A DNA stretch of 64,000 nucleotides from Patagioenas fasciata (taxonomy: Eukaryota; Chordata; Aves; Columbiformes; Columbidae). The position numbers and the translations under genes are program-made. The stretch spans positions 54,072,398 to 54,136,397 of the forward strand of contig NC_092521.1 of NCBI RefSeq assembly GCF_037038585.1. The letters are read 5' to 3'. Shown here one piece after another: positions 51,301 to 54,632 of this stretch; the first letter of the stretch is position 1; each line of letters opens with the position of its first letter. The notes beneath the pieces are model-generated. The model was not told where the DNA came from. It worked only from the letters and a program-made list of their open reading frames with translations, and made no database searches.

Positions 51301-51592
51301 TCATGTAGTAGAGAGACTAACAGTAAAAGGTATTCGACCCCAAAGCACCCTGTATTCATAGAAAAAGGTCAAAAAGAATGACACAGACAATGAAACTAAA
51401 CCAAAATCAGATAACACTTGCCTTTGGGATTGGCACTGTGCTGGTCACAGACCCGGCACTGTGCGTTGCGCAGGGGCCGCCCCGGGACGTGCTCCACCAG
51501 TTTGCAGAACATCTCTGGTCCCTTTTCCCCACAGGTGGCATTGGTGGAGATGTGAGCGTTGCTGGCCAGGTTCAAAATGGCAGGGAACAGGC
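97..51592 (-). CDS. LAMA1: LAMA1 gene body, laminin alpha-1 chain, partial (joined exons)
   Basis: Laminin alpha-1 is a secreted basement-membrane glycoprotein that joins one beta and one gamma chain into a heterotrimer (for example laminin-111); its N-terminal LN domain drives network polymerisation. The window covers the short arm and the start of the coiled coil. Exons 2-33 run from 51592 to 3219 (32 exons, 4745 nt, about 1581 codons), with a probable further exon at 97-195. All junction phases agree and no stop interrupts the exons, so the gene looks intact. Diagnostic alpha-1 peptides include [18 protein letters not shown] in exon 2, [16 protein letters not shown] in exon 5 and [17 protein letters not shown] in exon 13; alpha-2 differs at these sites. 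Missing from view are exon 1 (signal peptide), one expected exon between 33 and the leftmost one, and everything downstream, including the LG domains. Exon numbers follow an assumed mammalian-like structure. Confidence 0.97.
1391..1577. repeat. Direct repeat, copy 1
   Basis: Shares near-identical sequence with 1921-2116, starting at ATAAAGATA and running through CAGAAGGTGATGCACAAAAG and AATTCAGT. Differences are a 4-base indel near the start, scattered substitutions and an AT-repeat difference at the end. No terminal inverted repeats or CR1 features are seen, so it is either a local segmental duplication or two insertions of an unrecognised element. Confidence 0.85.
1921..2116. repeat. Direct repeat, copy 2
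   Basis: Second copy of the direct repeat at 1391-1577, in the same orientation and starting about 530 bp downstream. The central part around CAGAAGGTGATGCACAAAAG is identical, and the copy ends in a short TATATATA stretch that is shorter in copy 1. Confidence 0.85.
3219..3361 (-). CDS. LAMA1: LAMA1 exon 33: start of coiled-coil arm
   Basis: Encodes [40 protein letters not shown] then ENATKHLK (about residues 1554-1601). SCDDxCxGVLLNxLDxLxxAxLSxNLTG is the start of laminin domain II/I, where the alpha chain winds with beta and gamma; the two Cys are the conserved pair at the coiled-coil head. Sequons NCT, NLT and NAT. Acceptor tttag, donor AAG|GTAAAG, phase 0. Confidence 0.96.
3747..3810. 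repeat. GTTT-rich low-complexity tract
   Basis: Imperfect (GTTT/GGTTT)n run (gtttgtttgggtttgtttgg and following) within intron 32. Simple low-complexity sequence with no further signal. Confidence 0.7.
3915..3956. repeat. 21-bp tandem duplication
   Basis: Two adjacent 21-bp units beginning ATGACTAATTA (3915-3935 and 3936-3956), nearly identical. A micro-duplication in intron 32. Confidence 0.8.
4191..4256 (-). mobile_element. CR1 LINE 3'-end fragment
   Basis: The plus strand reads cacagaagggttgaggttgg followed by aagggacctctggagat and ctaatccaacctg, the reverse complement of the CR1 3' end. Only about 65 bp remain, in intron 32, in the same orientation as LAMA1. Confidence 0.8.
4393..4586 (-). 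CDS. LAMA1: LAMA1 exon 32: last LE repeats
   Basis: Encodes [40 protein letters not shown] and [20 protein letters not shown] then DECV (about residues 1489-1553), the final LE repeats of the short arm. CDxCEPRHxLMExxCVSCDDxC marks the switch to the coiled coil in alpha-1. Acceptor gtctag, donor GTTT|GTAGGT, phase 1. The next intron is 1031 bp and holds a CR1 3'-end fragment. Confidence 0.96.
4845..4931 (-). CDS. LAMA1: LAMA1 exon 31: LE repeat
   Basis: An 87-nt exon with the same size and phase as exon 18, encoding [20 protein letters not shown] then GYEGQYCER (about residues 1460-1489). FSPTCxLxxxxDxxCDACLxGYEGxxCER matches alpha-1. Acceptor tccag, donor AAAG|GTGAGT. The following intron is 258 bp. 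Confidence 0.95.
5817..5938 (-). CDS. LAMA1: LAMA1 exon 30: LE repeat
   Basis: Encodes [20 protein letters not shown] then [20 protein letters not shown] (about residues 1420-1460). NCxDNTxGDxCxxCxxGYYGKVxGSxxDCxLCACP matches alpha-1. Acceptor atcag, donor TTAG|GTAACC, phase 2. The next intron is 885 bp, nothing recognised. Confidence 0.95.
7626..7763 (-). CDS. LAMA1: LAMA1 exon 29: LE repeat
   Basis: A 46-codon exon, phase 0/0, encoding [20 protein letters not shown] then [20 protein letters not shown] and ETGKCL (about residues 1374-1419). CAPGYxRGK..CVPCxCNNHSxTCDPxTGKCL matches alpha-1; the middle linker is divergent. NHS is a sequon. Acceptor actag, donor TTG|GTATGT. The next intron is 1687 bp, nothing recognised. 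Confidence 0.95.
7901..8021 (-). CDS. LAMA1: LAMA1 exon 28: end of L4b, LE restart
   Basis: Encodes [20 protein letters not shown] then [20 protein letters not shown] (about residues 1333-1373). The first half ends L4b; CxCPxGxxGxSCQ is the LE half repeat after the insert. NIS is a sequon. The acceptor ttgtag completes the split Arg codon; donor CAG|GTACAG. The following intron is only 137 bp, the shortest in the gene here. Confidence 0.95.
9016..9143 (-). CDS. LAMA1: LAMA1 exon 27: L4 domain b
   Basis: Encodes [40 protein letters not shown] then QS plus a split Arg codon (about residues 1291-1333). [34 protein letters not shown] is the alpha-1 L4b helix region. Acceptor ctctag, donor CAG|GTAAAG, phase 2. 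The next intron is 994 bp with nothing recognised. Confidence 0.96.
9419..10306 (-). mobile_element. CR1 LINE fragment with reverse-transcriptase C-terminus
   Basis: A 5'-truncated CR1 of about 890 bp in intron 26, same strand as LAMA1. The minus strand encodes the end of the CR1 ORF2 reverse transcriptase: [70 protein letters not shown] and [10 protein letters not shown]. There is at least one frame change near 9820, so it is not functional. The 3' end lies at the left (ATTCTGTGTC on the minus strand), the usual short CR1 tail repeat. It is a defective relic. Confidence 0.93.
10397..10582 (-). CDS. LAMA1: LAMA1 exon 26: L4 domain b
   Basis: A 62-codon exon, phase 0/0, encoding [40 protein letters not shown] and [20 protein letters not shown] then KE (about residues 1229-1290). 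[28 protein letters not shown] matches alpha-1. Acceptor aaacag, donor GAG|GTAAGC. The frame stays open through both flanking intron edges and into a CR1 fragment at about 10306, so a naive ORF search shows a 312-codon chimera (9821-10759). Confidence 0.96.
11121..11164. repeat. 22-bp tandem duplication
   Basis: Two adjacent 22-bp units starting GTGACTATTA (11121-11142 and 11143-11164), differing at two positions. It lies in intron 25, about 40 bp beyond the exon 25 donor. Confidence 0.85.
11203..11382 (-). CDS. LAMA1: LAMA1 exon 25: L4 domain b
   Basis: A 60-codon exon, phase 0/0, encoding [20 protein letters not shown] and ending [13 protein letters not shown] (about residues 1169-1228). 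FYWRLPxQFQGDQ is the L4 front and favours alpha-1 over alpha-2 (FEGKK). NLT is a sequon. Acceptor ttgcag, donor CAG|GTAAGA. The next intron (620 bp) has a 22-bp tandem duplication at 11121-11164. Confidence 0.96.
11744..11887 (-). CDS. LAMA1: LAMA1 exon 24: lead into L4b
   Basis: A 48-codon exon, phase 0/0, encoding [40 protein letters not shown] and LDHHVRIP (about residues 1121-1168). As with exon 11, GCxPCFCFG is the half repeat preceding an L4 module. Acceptor tttcag, donor CCT|GTAAGT. The next intron is 361 bp. Confidence 0.96.
14214..14450 (-). CDS. LAMA1: LAMA1 exon 23: LE repeats before L4b
   Basis: A 79-codon exon, phase 0/0, encoding [40 protein letters not shown] and [20 protein letters not shown] then [12 protein letters not shown] (about residues 1042-1120). 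CSxCxLGYRDxPDCVxCDCDLxGT is characteristic of alpha-1. Acceptor tctaag, donor AAG|GTACTG. The next intron is 2326 bp, AT-rich, nothing recognised. Confidence 0.96.
15949..16109. mobile_element. Fold-back hAT-like MITE with 8-bp target duplication
   Basis: A 161-bp nearly palindromic element in intron 22. Terminal inverted repeats begin CAGGGGTGTCAAACTCATTT on the left and CAGGCATGTCAAACTCATTT on the complementary right end and extend for about 26 bp. The inner arms (about 35 bp, from CTGAATGTAATTTTAGGACT) are also inverted and meet near 16013-16019. The flanks are CCTCAGAG (15941-15948) and CCTTAGAG (16110-16117), an 8-bp duplication with one mismatch, as expected for hAT transposons. The right arm carries about 35 bp (near 16049-16083) that are absent from the left arm. 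It is non-coding and non-autonomous. Confidence 0.88.
17193..17329 (-). CDS. LAMA1: LAMA1 exon 22: LE repeat
   Basis: Encodes [40 protein letters not shown] and KLGCK (about residues 996-1041). HTQNxCDxxxGxCxCPPHT matches alpha-1. Acceptor ttgcag, donor AAG|GTATGG, phase 0. The 2742-bp intron that follows carries the fold-back hAT-like element at 15949-16109. Confidence 0.96.
18629..18809 (-). CDS. LAMA1: LAMA1 exon 21: LE repeats
   Basis: Encodes [40 protein letters not shown] and [20 protein letters not shown] (about residues 936-995). [21 protein letters not shown] matches alpha-1. NCS is a sequon. Acceptor caacag, donor ACAC|GTAAGC, phase 1. The next intron is 1299 bp, with a short repeated AATCAAAACAA motif near 18515-18548 only. 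Confidence 0.96.
19800..19906 (-). CDS. LAMA1: LAMA1 exon 20: LE repeat
   Basis: Encodes [20 protein letters not shown] then [15 protein letters not shown] (about residues 900-935). NGS is a sequon. The acceptor is AAG (cataag) after an interrupted pyrimidine tract, the weakest acceptor among the placed exons. The donor TTG|GTAAGC leaves in phase 0. The next intron is 990 bp; nothing recognised. Confidence 0.95.
20415..20626 (-). CDS. LAMA1: LAMA1 exon 19: two LE repeats
   Basis: Encodes [40 protein letters not shown] and [20 protein letters not shown] then AVTEKSCR (about residues 829-899). Cys spacing fits one complete and two partial laminin EGF-like repeats. Acceptor gtgcag, donor CGTG|GTAAGC, phase 1. 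The next intron is 508 bp, containing a short tandem of TACTTAGAT-like units near 20139-20175. Confidence 0.96.
20870..20956 (-). CDS. LAMA1: LAMA1 exon 18: LE repeat
   Basis: An 87-nt exon encoding [20 protein letters not shown] then GYTGSQCER (about residues 800-829). NFSPTC is typical of alpha chains, with its Asn codon split by the intron. Acceptor gatag, donor AAAG|GTATGT. The following intron is short (243 bp). Confidence 0.95.
21545..21672 (-). CDS. LAMA1: LAMA1 exon 17: LE repeat
   Basis: Encodes [20 protein letters not shown] then [20 protein letters not shown] (about residues 758-800). CLPGFYG..[16 protein letters not shown] is the characteristic long LE repeat with the C-A-C-P turn. 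NTT is a sequon. Acceptor cacag, donor CAA|GTAAGC, phase 2. The next intron is 588 bp, nothing seen. Confidence 0.95.
22455..22565 (-). CDS. LAMA1: LAMA1 exon 16: LE repeat
   Basis: A 37-codon exon, phase 0/0: [20 protein letters not shown] then [17 protein letters not shown] (about residues 721-757). [17 protein letters not shown] matches alpha-1 closely. Acceptor tttcag, donor TTT|GTAAGT. The 782-bp intron that follows shows no recognised element. Confidence 0.96.
22787..22807. repeat. Poly-T tract
   Basis: About 20 consecutive T in intron 15. On the LAMA1 strand this is poly-A. No adjacent element was recognised. Confidence 0.85.
23409..23520 (-). CDS. LAMA1: LAMA1 exon 15: end of L4a, LE restart
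   Basis: Encodes [20 protein letters not shown] and then [17 protein letters not shown] (about residues 683-720). The first part closes L4a; CxCPQGYTGxSCE is the half LE repeat that always follows an L4 insert. Acceptor ttctag completes the split Arg codon; donor GAG|GTAAAC, phase 0. The next intron is 843 bp with no recognised element. Confidence 0.96.
24381..24592 (-). CDS. LAMA1: LAMA1 exon 14: L4 domain a
   Basis: Encodes [40 protein letters not shown] and the helix [20 protein letters not shown] then [11 protein letters not shown] (about residues 613-683). This is the core of L4a. NVT is a sequon. Acceptor tttcag, donor CAG|GTAAGA, leaving in phase 2 inside an Arg codon. The next intron (860 bp) has no recognised element. 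Confidence 0.96.
25086..25187 (-). CDS. LAMA1: LAMA1 exon 13: L4 domain a
   Basis: A 34-codon exon, phase 0/0, encoding [20 protein letters not shown] then [14 protein letters not shown] (about residues 579-612). [17 protein letters not shown] is specific to alpha-1; alpha-2 reads differently here. Acceptor tttcag, donor CAG|GTGGAC (weaker than consensus downstream of +3). The next intron is 493 bp, nothing seen. Confidence 0.96.
25711..26295 (+). mobile_element. CR1 LINE 3' fragment (antisense to LAMA1)
   Basis: About 585 bp in intron 12. The plus strand has the CR1 order: gggctgcat, a stretch translating ALVRPQLE, then ctggaaagaacccagcaaag, acctgaagcatagaaggttc, gggagactgtggagtctcca and cttccaactgcaactattct ending in TGTGATTCC. 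The frame is disrupted. It is the only CR1 copy here oriented opposite to the gene. Confidence 0.92.
26740..26913 (-). CDS. LAMA1: LAMA1 exon 12: L4 domain a
   Basis: A 58-codon exon, phase 0/0, encoding [20 protein letters not shown] and ending in [13 protein letters not shown] (about residues 521-578). YYWSAPxxYLGNK is the conserved front of the laminin L4/IV module. An NNT sequon is present. Acceptor ctgcag, donor AAA|GTAAGT. The following 1552-bp intron holds an antisense CR1 copy. Confidence 0.96.
27908..28048 (-). CDS. LAMA1: LAMA1 exon 11: LE4 end and lead into L4a
   Basis: A 47-codon exon, phase 0/0, encoding [40 protein letters not shown] and LTWPISQ (about residues 474-520). [14 protein letters not shown] is the half-repeat that precedes the first laminin L4 (domain IV) module. 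Acceptor ttacag, donor CAG|GTATTT. The next intron is 994 bp with no recognised element. Confidence 0.96.
30937..31097 (-). CDS. LAMA1: LAMA1 exon 10: LE repeats 3-4
   Basis: Encodes [40 protein letters not shown] and [13 protein letters not shown] (about residues 420-473): the second half of LE3 and the first half of LE4. NCS is a sequon. Acceptor tccaag, donor AAA|GTGAGT, phase 0 exit. The 2888-bp intron that follows is AT-rich and shows nothing recognisable. Confidence 0.96.
31585..31690 (-). CDS. LAMA1: LAMA1 exon 9: LE repeat 3, first part
   Basis: Encodes [20 protein letters not shown] then [16 protein letters not shown] (about residues 385-419). PCxPCxCDPxGSLSSVCxKD is the start of LE repeat 3 in laminin alpha-1/2. 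Acceptor ttgtag, donor GTG|GTAAGA, leaving in phase 1. The next intron is 487 bp; nothing recognised. Confidence 0.96.
33126..33304 (-). CDS. LAMA1: LAMA1 exon 8: LE repeat 2
   Basis: Encodes [19 protein letters not shown], later [20 protein letters not shown] and [13 protein letters not shown] (about residues 325-384): laminin EGF-like repeat 2, with the insert typical of alpha chains before GGGVC. NCT is a glycosylation sequon. The acceptor is ttctcag; the donor AAA|GTAAGA ends in phase 0. The next intron is 1435 bp and no element is seen. Confidence 0.96.
34382..34499 (-). CDS. LAMA1: LAMA1 exon 7: LE repeat 1
   Basis: Encodes [20 protein letters not shown] followed by [19 protein letters not shown] (about residues 286-324), the body of laminin EGF-like repeat 1. 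[21 protein letters not shown] is a strong laminin alpha signature. It leaves after base 1 of a codon (GAGA|GTAAGT); exon 8 completes it as Lys. The next intron is 1077 bp and AT-rich, without recognisable elements. Confidence 0.97.
34969..35058 (-). CDS. LAMA1: LAMA1 exon 6: end of LN domain, start of LE1
   Basis: A 30-codon exon, phase 0/0, encoding [20 protein letters not shown] then [10 protein letters not shown] (about residues 256-285). [14 protein letters not shown] is the near-invariant LN/LE boundary of laminin chains; the two Cys open the first laminin EGF-like repeat. Acceptor ttgtag, donor AAG|GTATTT. The following intron is 469 bp with nothing recognised. Confidence 0.97.
35059..37906 (-). 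other. LAMA1: LAMA1 intron 5
   Basis: A 2848-bp intron. Its right part is less AT-rich and contains a 222-codon plus-strand ORF (36530-37198) antisense to LAMA1. I recognise no domain, CR1 signature or splice pattern in it. Confidence 0.8.
37907..38086 (-). CDS. LAMA1: LAMA1 exon 5: LN domain
   Basis: A 60-codon exon, phase 0/0 (about residues 196-255), encoding [20 protein letters not shown] followed by [17 protein letters not shown] and [18 protein letters not shown]. Leu at LRLQRIRT and the TLSH segment match alpha-1 and differ from alpha-2 (LRFQ, MFAH). The acceptor is ttctag and the donor AGG|GTAAGC. The CpG-containing, more GC-rich composition stands out against the flanking introns. 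Confidence 0.97.
38087..42111 (-). other. LAMA1: LAMA1 intron 4
   Basis: A 4025-bp intron. Apart from the old CR1 fragment at 39372-39715 and homopolymer runs (A near 38166-38181, T near 41380-41407) I see nothing supported. The 111-codon plus-strand ORF at 38493-38828 has no recognisable similarity. Confidence 0.8.
39372..39715 (-). mobile_element. Old, diverged CR1 LINE fragment
   Basis: In intron 4. The order of segments on the plus strand (ttcttccagtccatttccta, ctgttcttgaagaccactgt, ccttgttgcagtttcagacc, tgcagaacagattattcctc, caactgaagactgaacatgc, cacctcatctcagtctgttc) follows the reverse complement of the CR1 3' region, but with heavy divergence. Confidence 0.6.
42112..42354 (-). CDS. 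LAMA1: LAMA1 exon 4: LN domain with PLEHGE motif
   Basis: An 81-codon exon, phase 0 on both sides (about residues 115-195). It encodes [20 protein letters not shown], then [38 protein letters not shown]. The PLEHGE hexapeptide corresponds to the conserved PLENGE patch of LN domains, which is linked to laminin polymerisation in the family literature. NIT is a glycosylation sequon. The acceptor is ttttag, with a second AG nine bases inside the exon (atctttcaag). The donor is GAG|GTATGT. Confidence 0.97.
42355..50965 (-). other. LAMA1: LAMA1 intron 3 (longest complete intron)
   Basis: An 8611-bp intron between two LN-domain exons. Contents recognised: a T-rich tract at about 42770-42794, a (TA)25 microsatellite at 45261-45310, and a poly-A run near 48538-48551. 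No transposon, RNA gene or conserved coding segment was identified. Confidence 0.8.
45261..45310. repeat. (TA)25 microsatellite
   Basis: Fifty bases of uninterrupted TA dinucleotides in intron 3. Likely length-polymorphic and self-complementary. Confidence 0.97.
50966..51078 (-). CDS. LAMA1: LAMA1 exon 3: LN domain
   Basis: The exon encodes [19 protein letters not shown] followed by [19 protein letters not shown], part of the galactose-binding-like beta sandwich of the LN domain (about residues 77-114). NNWWQSPS is a highly conserved LN signature. The acceptor is aaacag, the donor CAG|GTAAGT, and the exon leaves in phase 0. The next intron is the longest complete one in the window (8611 bp). 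Confidence 0.97.
51422..51592 (-). CDS. LAMA1: LAMA1 exon 2: start of the LN domain
   Basis: This exon encodes the start of the mature N-terminus ([18 protein letters not shown]...), about residues 20-76 if exon 1 is human-like. It carries the first LN cysteines (ATCGEK, EMFCKL, QCRVC) and an NAT glycosylation sequon. It enters after base 1 of the Gly codon (acceptor ttcaag) and leaves after base 1 of a Glu codon. The donor is AAAG|GCAAGT, a GC rather than GT splice site, confirmed because exon 3 completes the codon (P-K-E-Q-H-P-I). The following intron is only 343 bp, and nothing else is seen in it. Confidence 0.97.
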
Positions 51593-52551
51593 CTTGAATG
51601 AAGTAACAATTATTAGTCACATTGTAAGGCAAGCAAAATACAGACATGTACAAGAAAAGTCTCCGAACATACAGGGTTTAATAACAAGCTTCCAGCCTAG
51701 TCAGAGATACACAAAAATACAGCAAAACAAATTTATTTTGCAAAAAGGTTTTCATACTATACTGACAGCAGCACACAATTGTCACAGCCCTGAGACAACG
51801 CAGCCCTGTCCATCCCTGCCCACTGCCTCTGGTTCCCCCACCCTGCCCACAGCCCAGGACCCCATTTCAGCCCCCCAGCACCCACAGCCCCTGCCTCAGT
51901 GATGCCATAGCAGAAATGGTCTCCAGCTATAGCTACAACCTTGTTATTTCACTCCGCCTTTGGGTGCTTTATTGTTGAGGAACACGTGAGCTAGTAAAAT
52001 AACTCTTCCAGTTACTAAACCTTCTCTTCACATTGTGAATTGATCAAAACCAGGAGGACAACTGGCCCGCTGACAGAAGCCAGAAGGAACTGTACAGCGC
52101 ACACCCGCTGGTGTGGAAAATGGCATTTAATCAGAGTTTTCCACAGCAGCCATGCCACCTTCAACAACATGCTCCAGGCATTTTGGAGACTGCACTTTAG
52201 ATCTTTGCTCCAGGCTTTTCTACAGCCTGTGTAAAGTCTAAGGGATGTTTTGCTTCCCACTCATTAATGTTTACACAAATACTTCACTGAACGTTCAAAT
52301 GGTGTTGCTCTTGTGCACCAGAATAATGAAACAACAAAGCAAGCATTTCAAGATTACTGTTACTGGACTGGGAATCCTTAGTATGTTCCAAAAGGAATTA
52401 AGTTTTACTTCGGCTTGATGGCTACAAATAAAATTCAAAGAATACTGCATGTGATAGAAAGAAGTTAAGCACAGCTTCTCAGCACGTTGTTATCAAGTTT
52501 CCAGCCTTCCCTCCTGAGCTGCAAAGATTTTAGTTCTTCAGCAGTACATAC

Positions 52552-52822
52552 AATCATAGAATATCCTGAGTTAGAAGAGACCCACAAGGATCATAGCATC
52601 CATCTCCTGTCCCTGCACAGGACAACCCCAGTTCACACCATCTGTCTGAGGGTGTTGTCCAGTCTCTTCTTGAACACTGTCAGGCTTGAGGCCGTGATAC
52701 CTCCCTGGGGAGCCTGTTCCAGTGCTCCAACCACCCTCTGGGTGAAGAACCTTTTCCTAATGTCCAACCTGAACCTCGCCTGGCACATCTTCCTGCCATT
52801 CCCTTGCGTCACAGTACAACAG
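52552..52822 (-). mobile_element. CR1 LINE 3' fragment
   Basis: A roughly 270-bp 3' end in intron 1, same strand as LAMA1. The plus strand reads aatcatagaatatcctgagt, then gggagcctgttccagtgctc and cctaatgtccaacctgaacc; the minus strand encodes KMCQARFRLDIRKRFFTQRV, the C-terminus of CR1 ORF2. Compared with the CR1 at 9419 it keeps the same end but is shorter. Confidence 0.93.
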
Positions 52823-54191
52823 AGATAGTCCATTTCTAACTGAGAAGCAACTCTGAAAAAGAGAAACCATTTTGCAAAAAAGAATCCTGTCTTTAGAGAT
52901 TAAATACAATGGGCTGAAATAAAAGCTAGAGCCTTGCTATGGCATATTAACAGTGCTGCAACAAGTGTTGCTGTTGCAATAGTGAGGTATTAAAATCACG
53001 TATCTGAGAGGGTTTTTAATATTTTTCTTCTATTATAATGAATTCTGAATATAAAAAAAACACAGGCATTTTTGTAGAAATATATGACTTTTCCACTAGT
53101 AAACCCATGTGGATTCTTTTACTTTGTTAATCTATAACATAAATCACAAAAAAATGTAATTTTAATACTTTGTTTTTCTTAGCTGTTCATCTCAACCAGG
53201 CAAAATTCAATATTCCTTCAATTTAAAAGTGTTTTTGTCTGCCCAGTAATTTAATTACCCTGAAAAGCCTCAAGAAAAGTTTCAGTGCTATTTAAACCTT
53301 GACTTCAGCTATTGAAAATGTGGCTAAATCCTACAGCTCTGCACCACAGTATGAATAACAAACAGTGTGTTTTCAATTGCATGATACTCAAAACTTGACA
53401 GGAGGGAGATGGCACTTTTTATTTTTCTGAATAATGACTTCATTTAAGTTAAATCCAGACTAGGTCAGATGTCTTGTTTTCATTATAACTAAATCTGATG
53501 CAGATGATGATGCTGAAGGGTTCCCATTGACCACTTTGGCAAGGCTCTTCTGCATTAACATGCTTTCTGCACAGCCTGCTCTCACCTTATGTAGTATGGA
53601 GTATTGCTCCAGATCTTAAGTTGAAGGCACAGCAGAAATGCTGCCCTCCATTTTTCTATTGGGTAAGAAAGCTTAATGGTTGAAGAGGGTACCCTATTTT
53701 ATATTACCTGCAGTCATATAAAACCTTCTGTAATCAGTATTCACTTCTGTTCTCGTAGGTGTCGATCATTCAGTCTTCCAGAGCTATCCATTATTTCCCA
53801 GGTCATTCATTACCTCCACTCATGTTATACAGTAGCCCCTACCATTTCTTTCCAGGGTCATTTGTTACAGTGACATTAATTTGCCTACAGTGACCTCCAG
53901 GCAATGGACTTGTGCCAAAGGAATAGCGAAGCTCTGAAGCAAAAGAGCTGATGGCAAGCACTGTACTGGCCAAGCTGCATTCCAAAACCCCAAGCTCAAG
54001 TCACCCTGGCTCAGCCTTTTTGTCCGCTCATCATCAAGCATCTCACTGACTTCTAATAAATTCACTGACTGATAATGAAAATAATAACAGGTATAGTAAC
54101 ATTAAGATCTCATGATGAGTCTTCTGGATCCCATCAAGATTAGAAGAAAGAACATTTCAGTCCGAGTTGCACTGGAGTTTTGCCCCAGATT

Positions 54192-54192
<1 letters not shown>

Positions 54193-54224
<32 letters not shown>
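54193..54224. repeat. Poly-A tract (32 A)
   Basis: Thirty-two consecutive A followed by GAGCTTG in intron 1. It could be a retroposon tail, but no element body or target duplication is seen beside it. Confidence 0.9.
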
Positions 54225-54228
<4 letters not shown>

Positions 54229-54547
54229 TTGTTAGCTTCATCCTAGAAGGTACTGCATCTCTTCCAATCCTACCTGACTATATTCACCTCCAGTTCTCTT
54301 TAATGCAATCAAATTTTATGGTCATCTGCAGAGGTGCAGCCACTGATTTTAGTGAAGACTGGGATTAGTGTAGGAGCAGTTTTAATAAGAAATAGTAAGT
54401 ATCTGTGATAAACAAAATAGAGGCAAATGTAATGAGTTGCATCTTTATAGAACATTGCTCCTCTTCAATCATTCAGCATGTTCTTAAGCAAAACCTTTCA
54501 TTTAAAAAAGCTGAGTACTCAAAATTGTGTATTCAATAACTCTTCGA

Positions 54548-54632
54548 CCAAACAAAAAAAAAACAAATGAAAAACACAAACAAAAACAAACTATGACAAC
54601 AATAAAAAAACCAAACAAACCACCACAATACA
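54548..54632. repeat. A-rich (CAAA)n low-complexity tract
   Basis: About 85 bases almost devoid of G and rich in CAAA, CAAAA and ACAAAC motifs, in intron 1. Simple low-complexity DNA. Confidence 0.8.

Noticed and set aside
97..51592. Gene is LAMA2 or another laminin alpha chain
   Set aside because: Exons 2, 5, 13, 16, 25 and 26 match alpha-1-specific residues (for example [26 protein letters not shown]) where alpha-2 differs.
51378..51902. 174-codon plus-strand ORF
   Set aside because: It runs antisense through exon 2 and the C-rich block. Its openness follows from the exon's codon structure on the other strand; there is no independent similarity.
52015..52260. Minus-strand ORF with a hydrophobic stretch as LAMA1 exon 1 (signal peptide)
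   Set aside because: The hydrophobic part is internal, there is no GT donor in phase 1 after it, and it does not resemble the laminin alpha-1 leader.
54193..54224. Poly-A run as the tail of a retroposed gene
   Set aside because: No upstream coding remnant and no target-site duplication could be seen.
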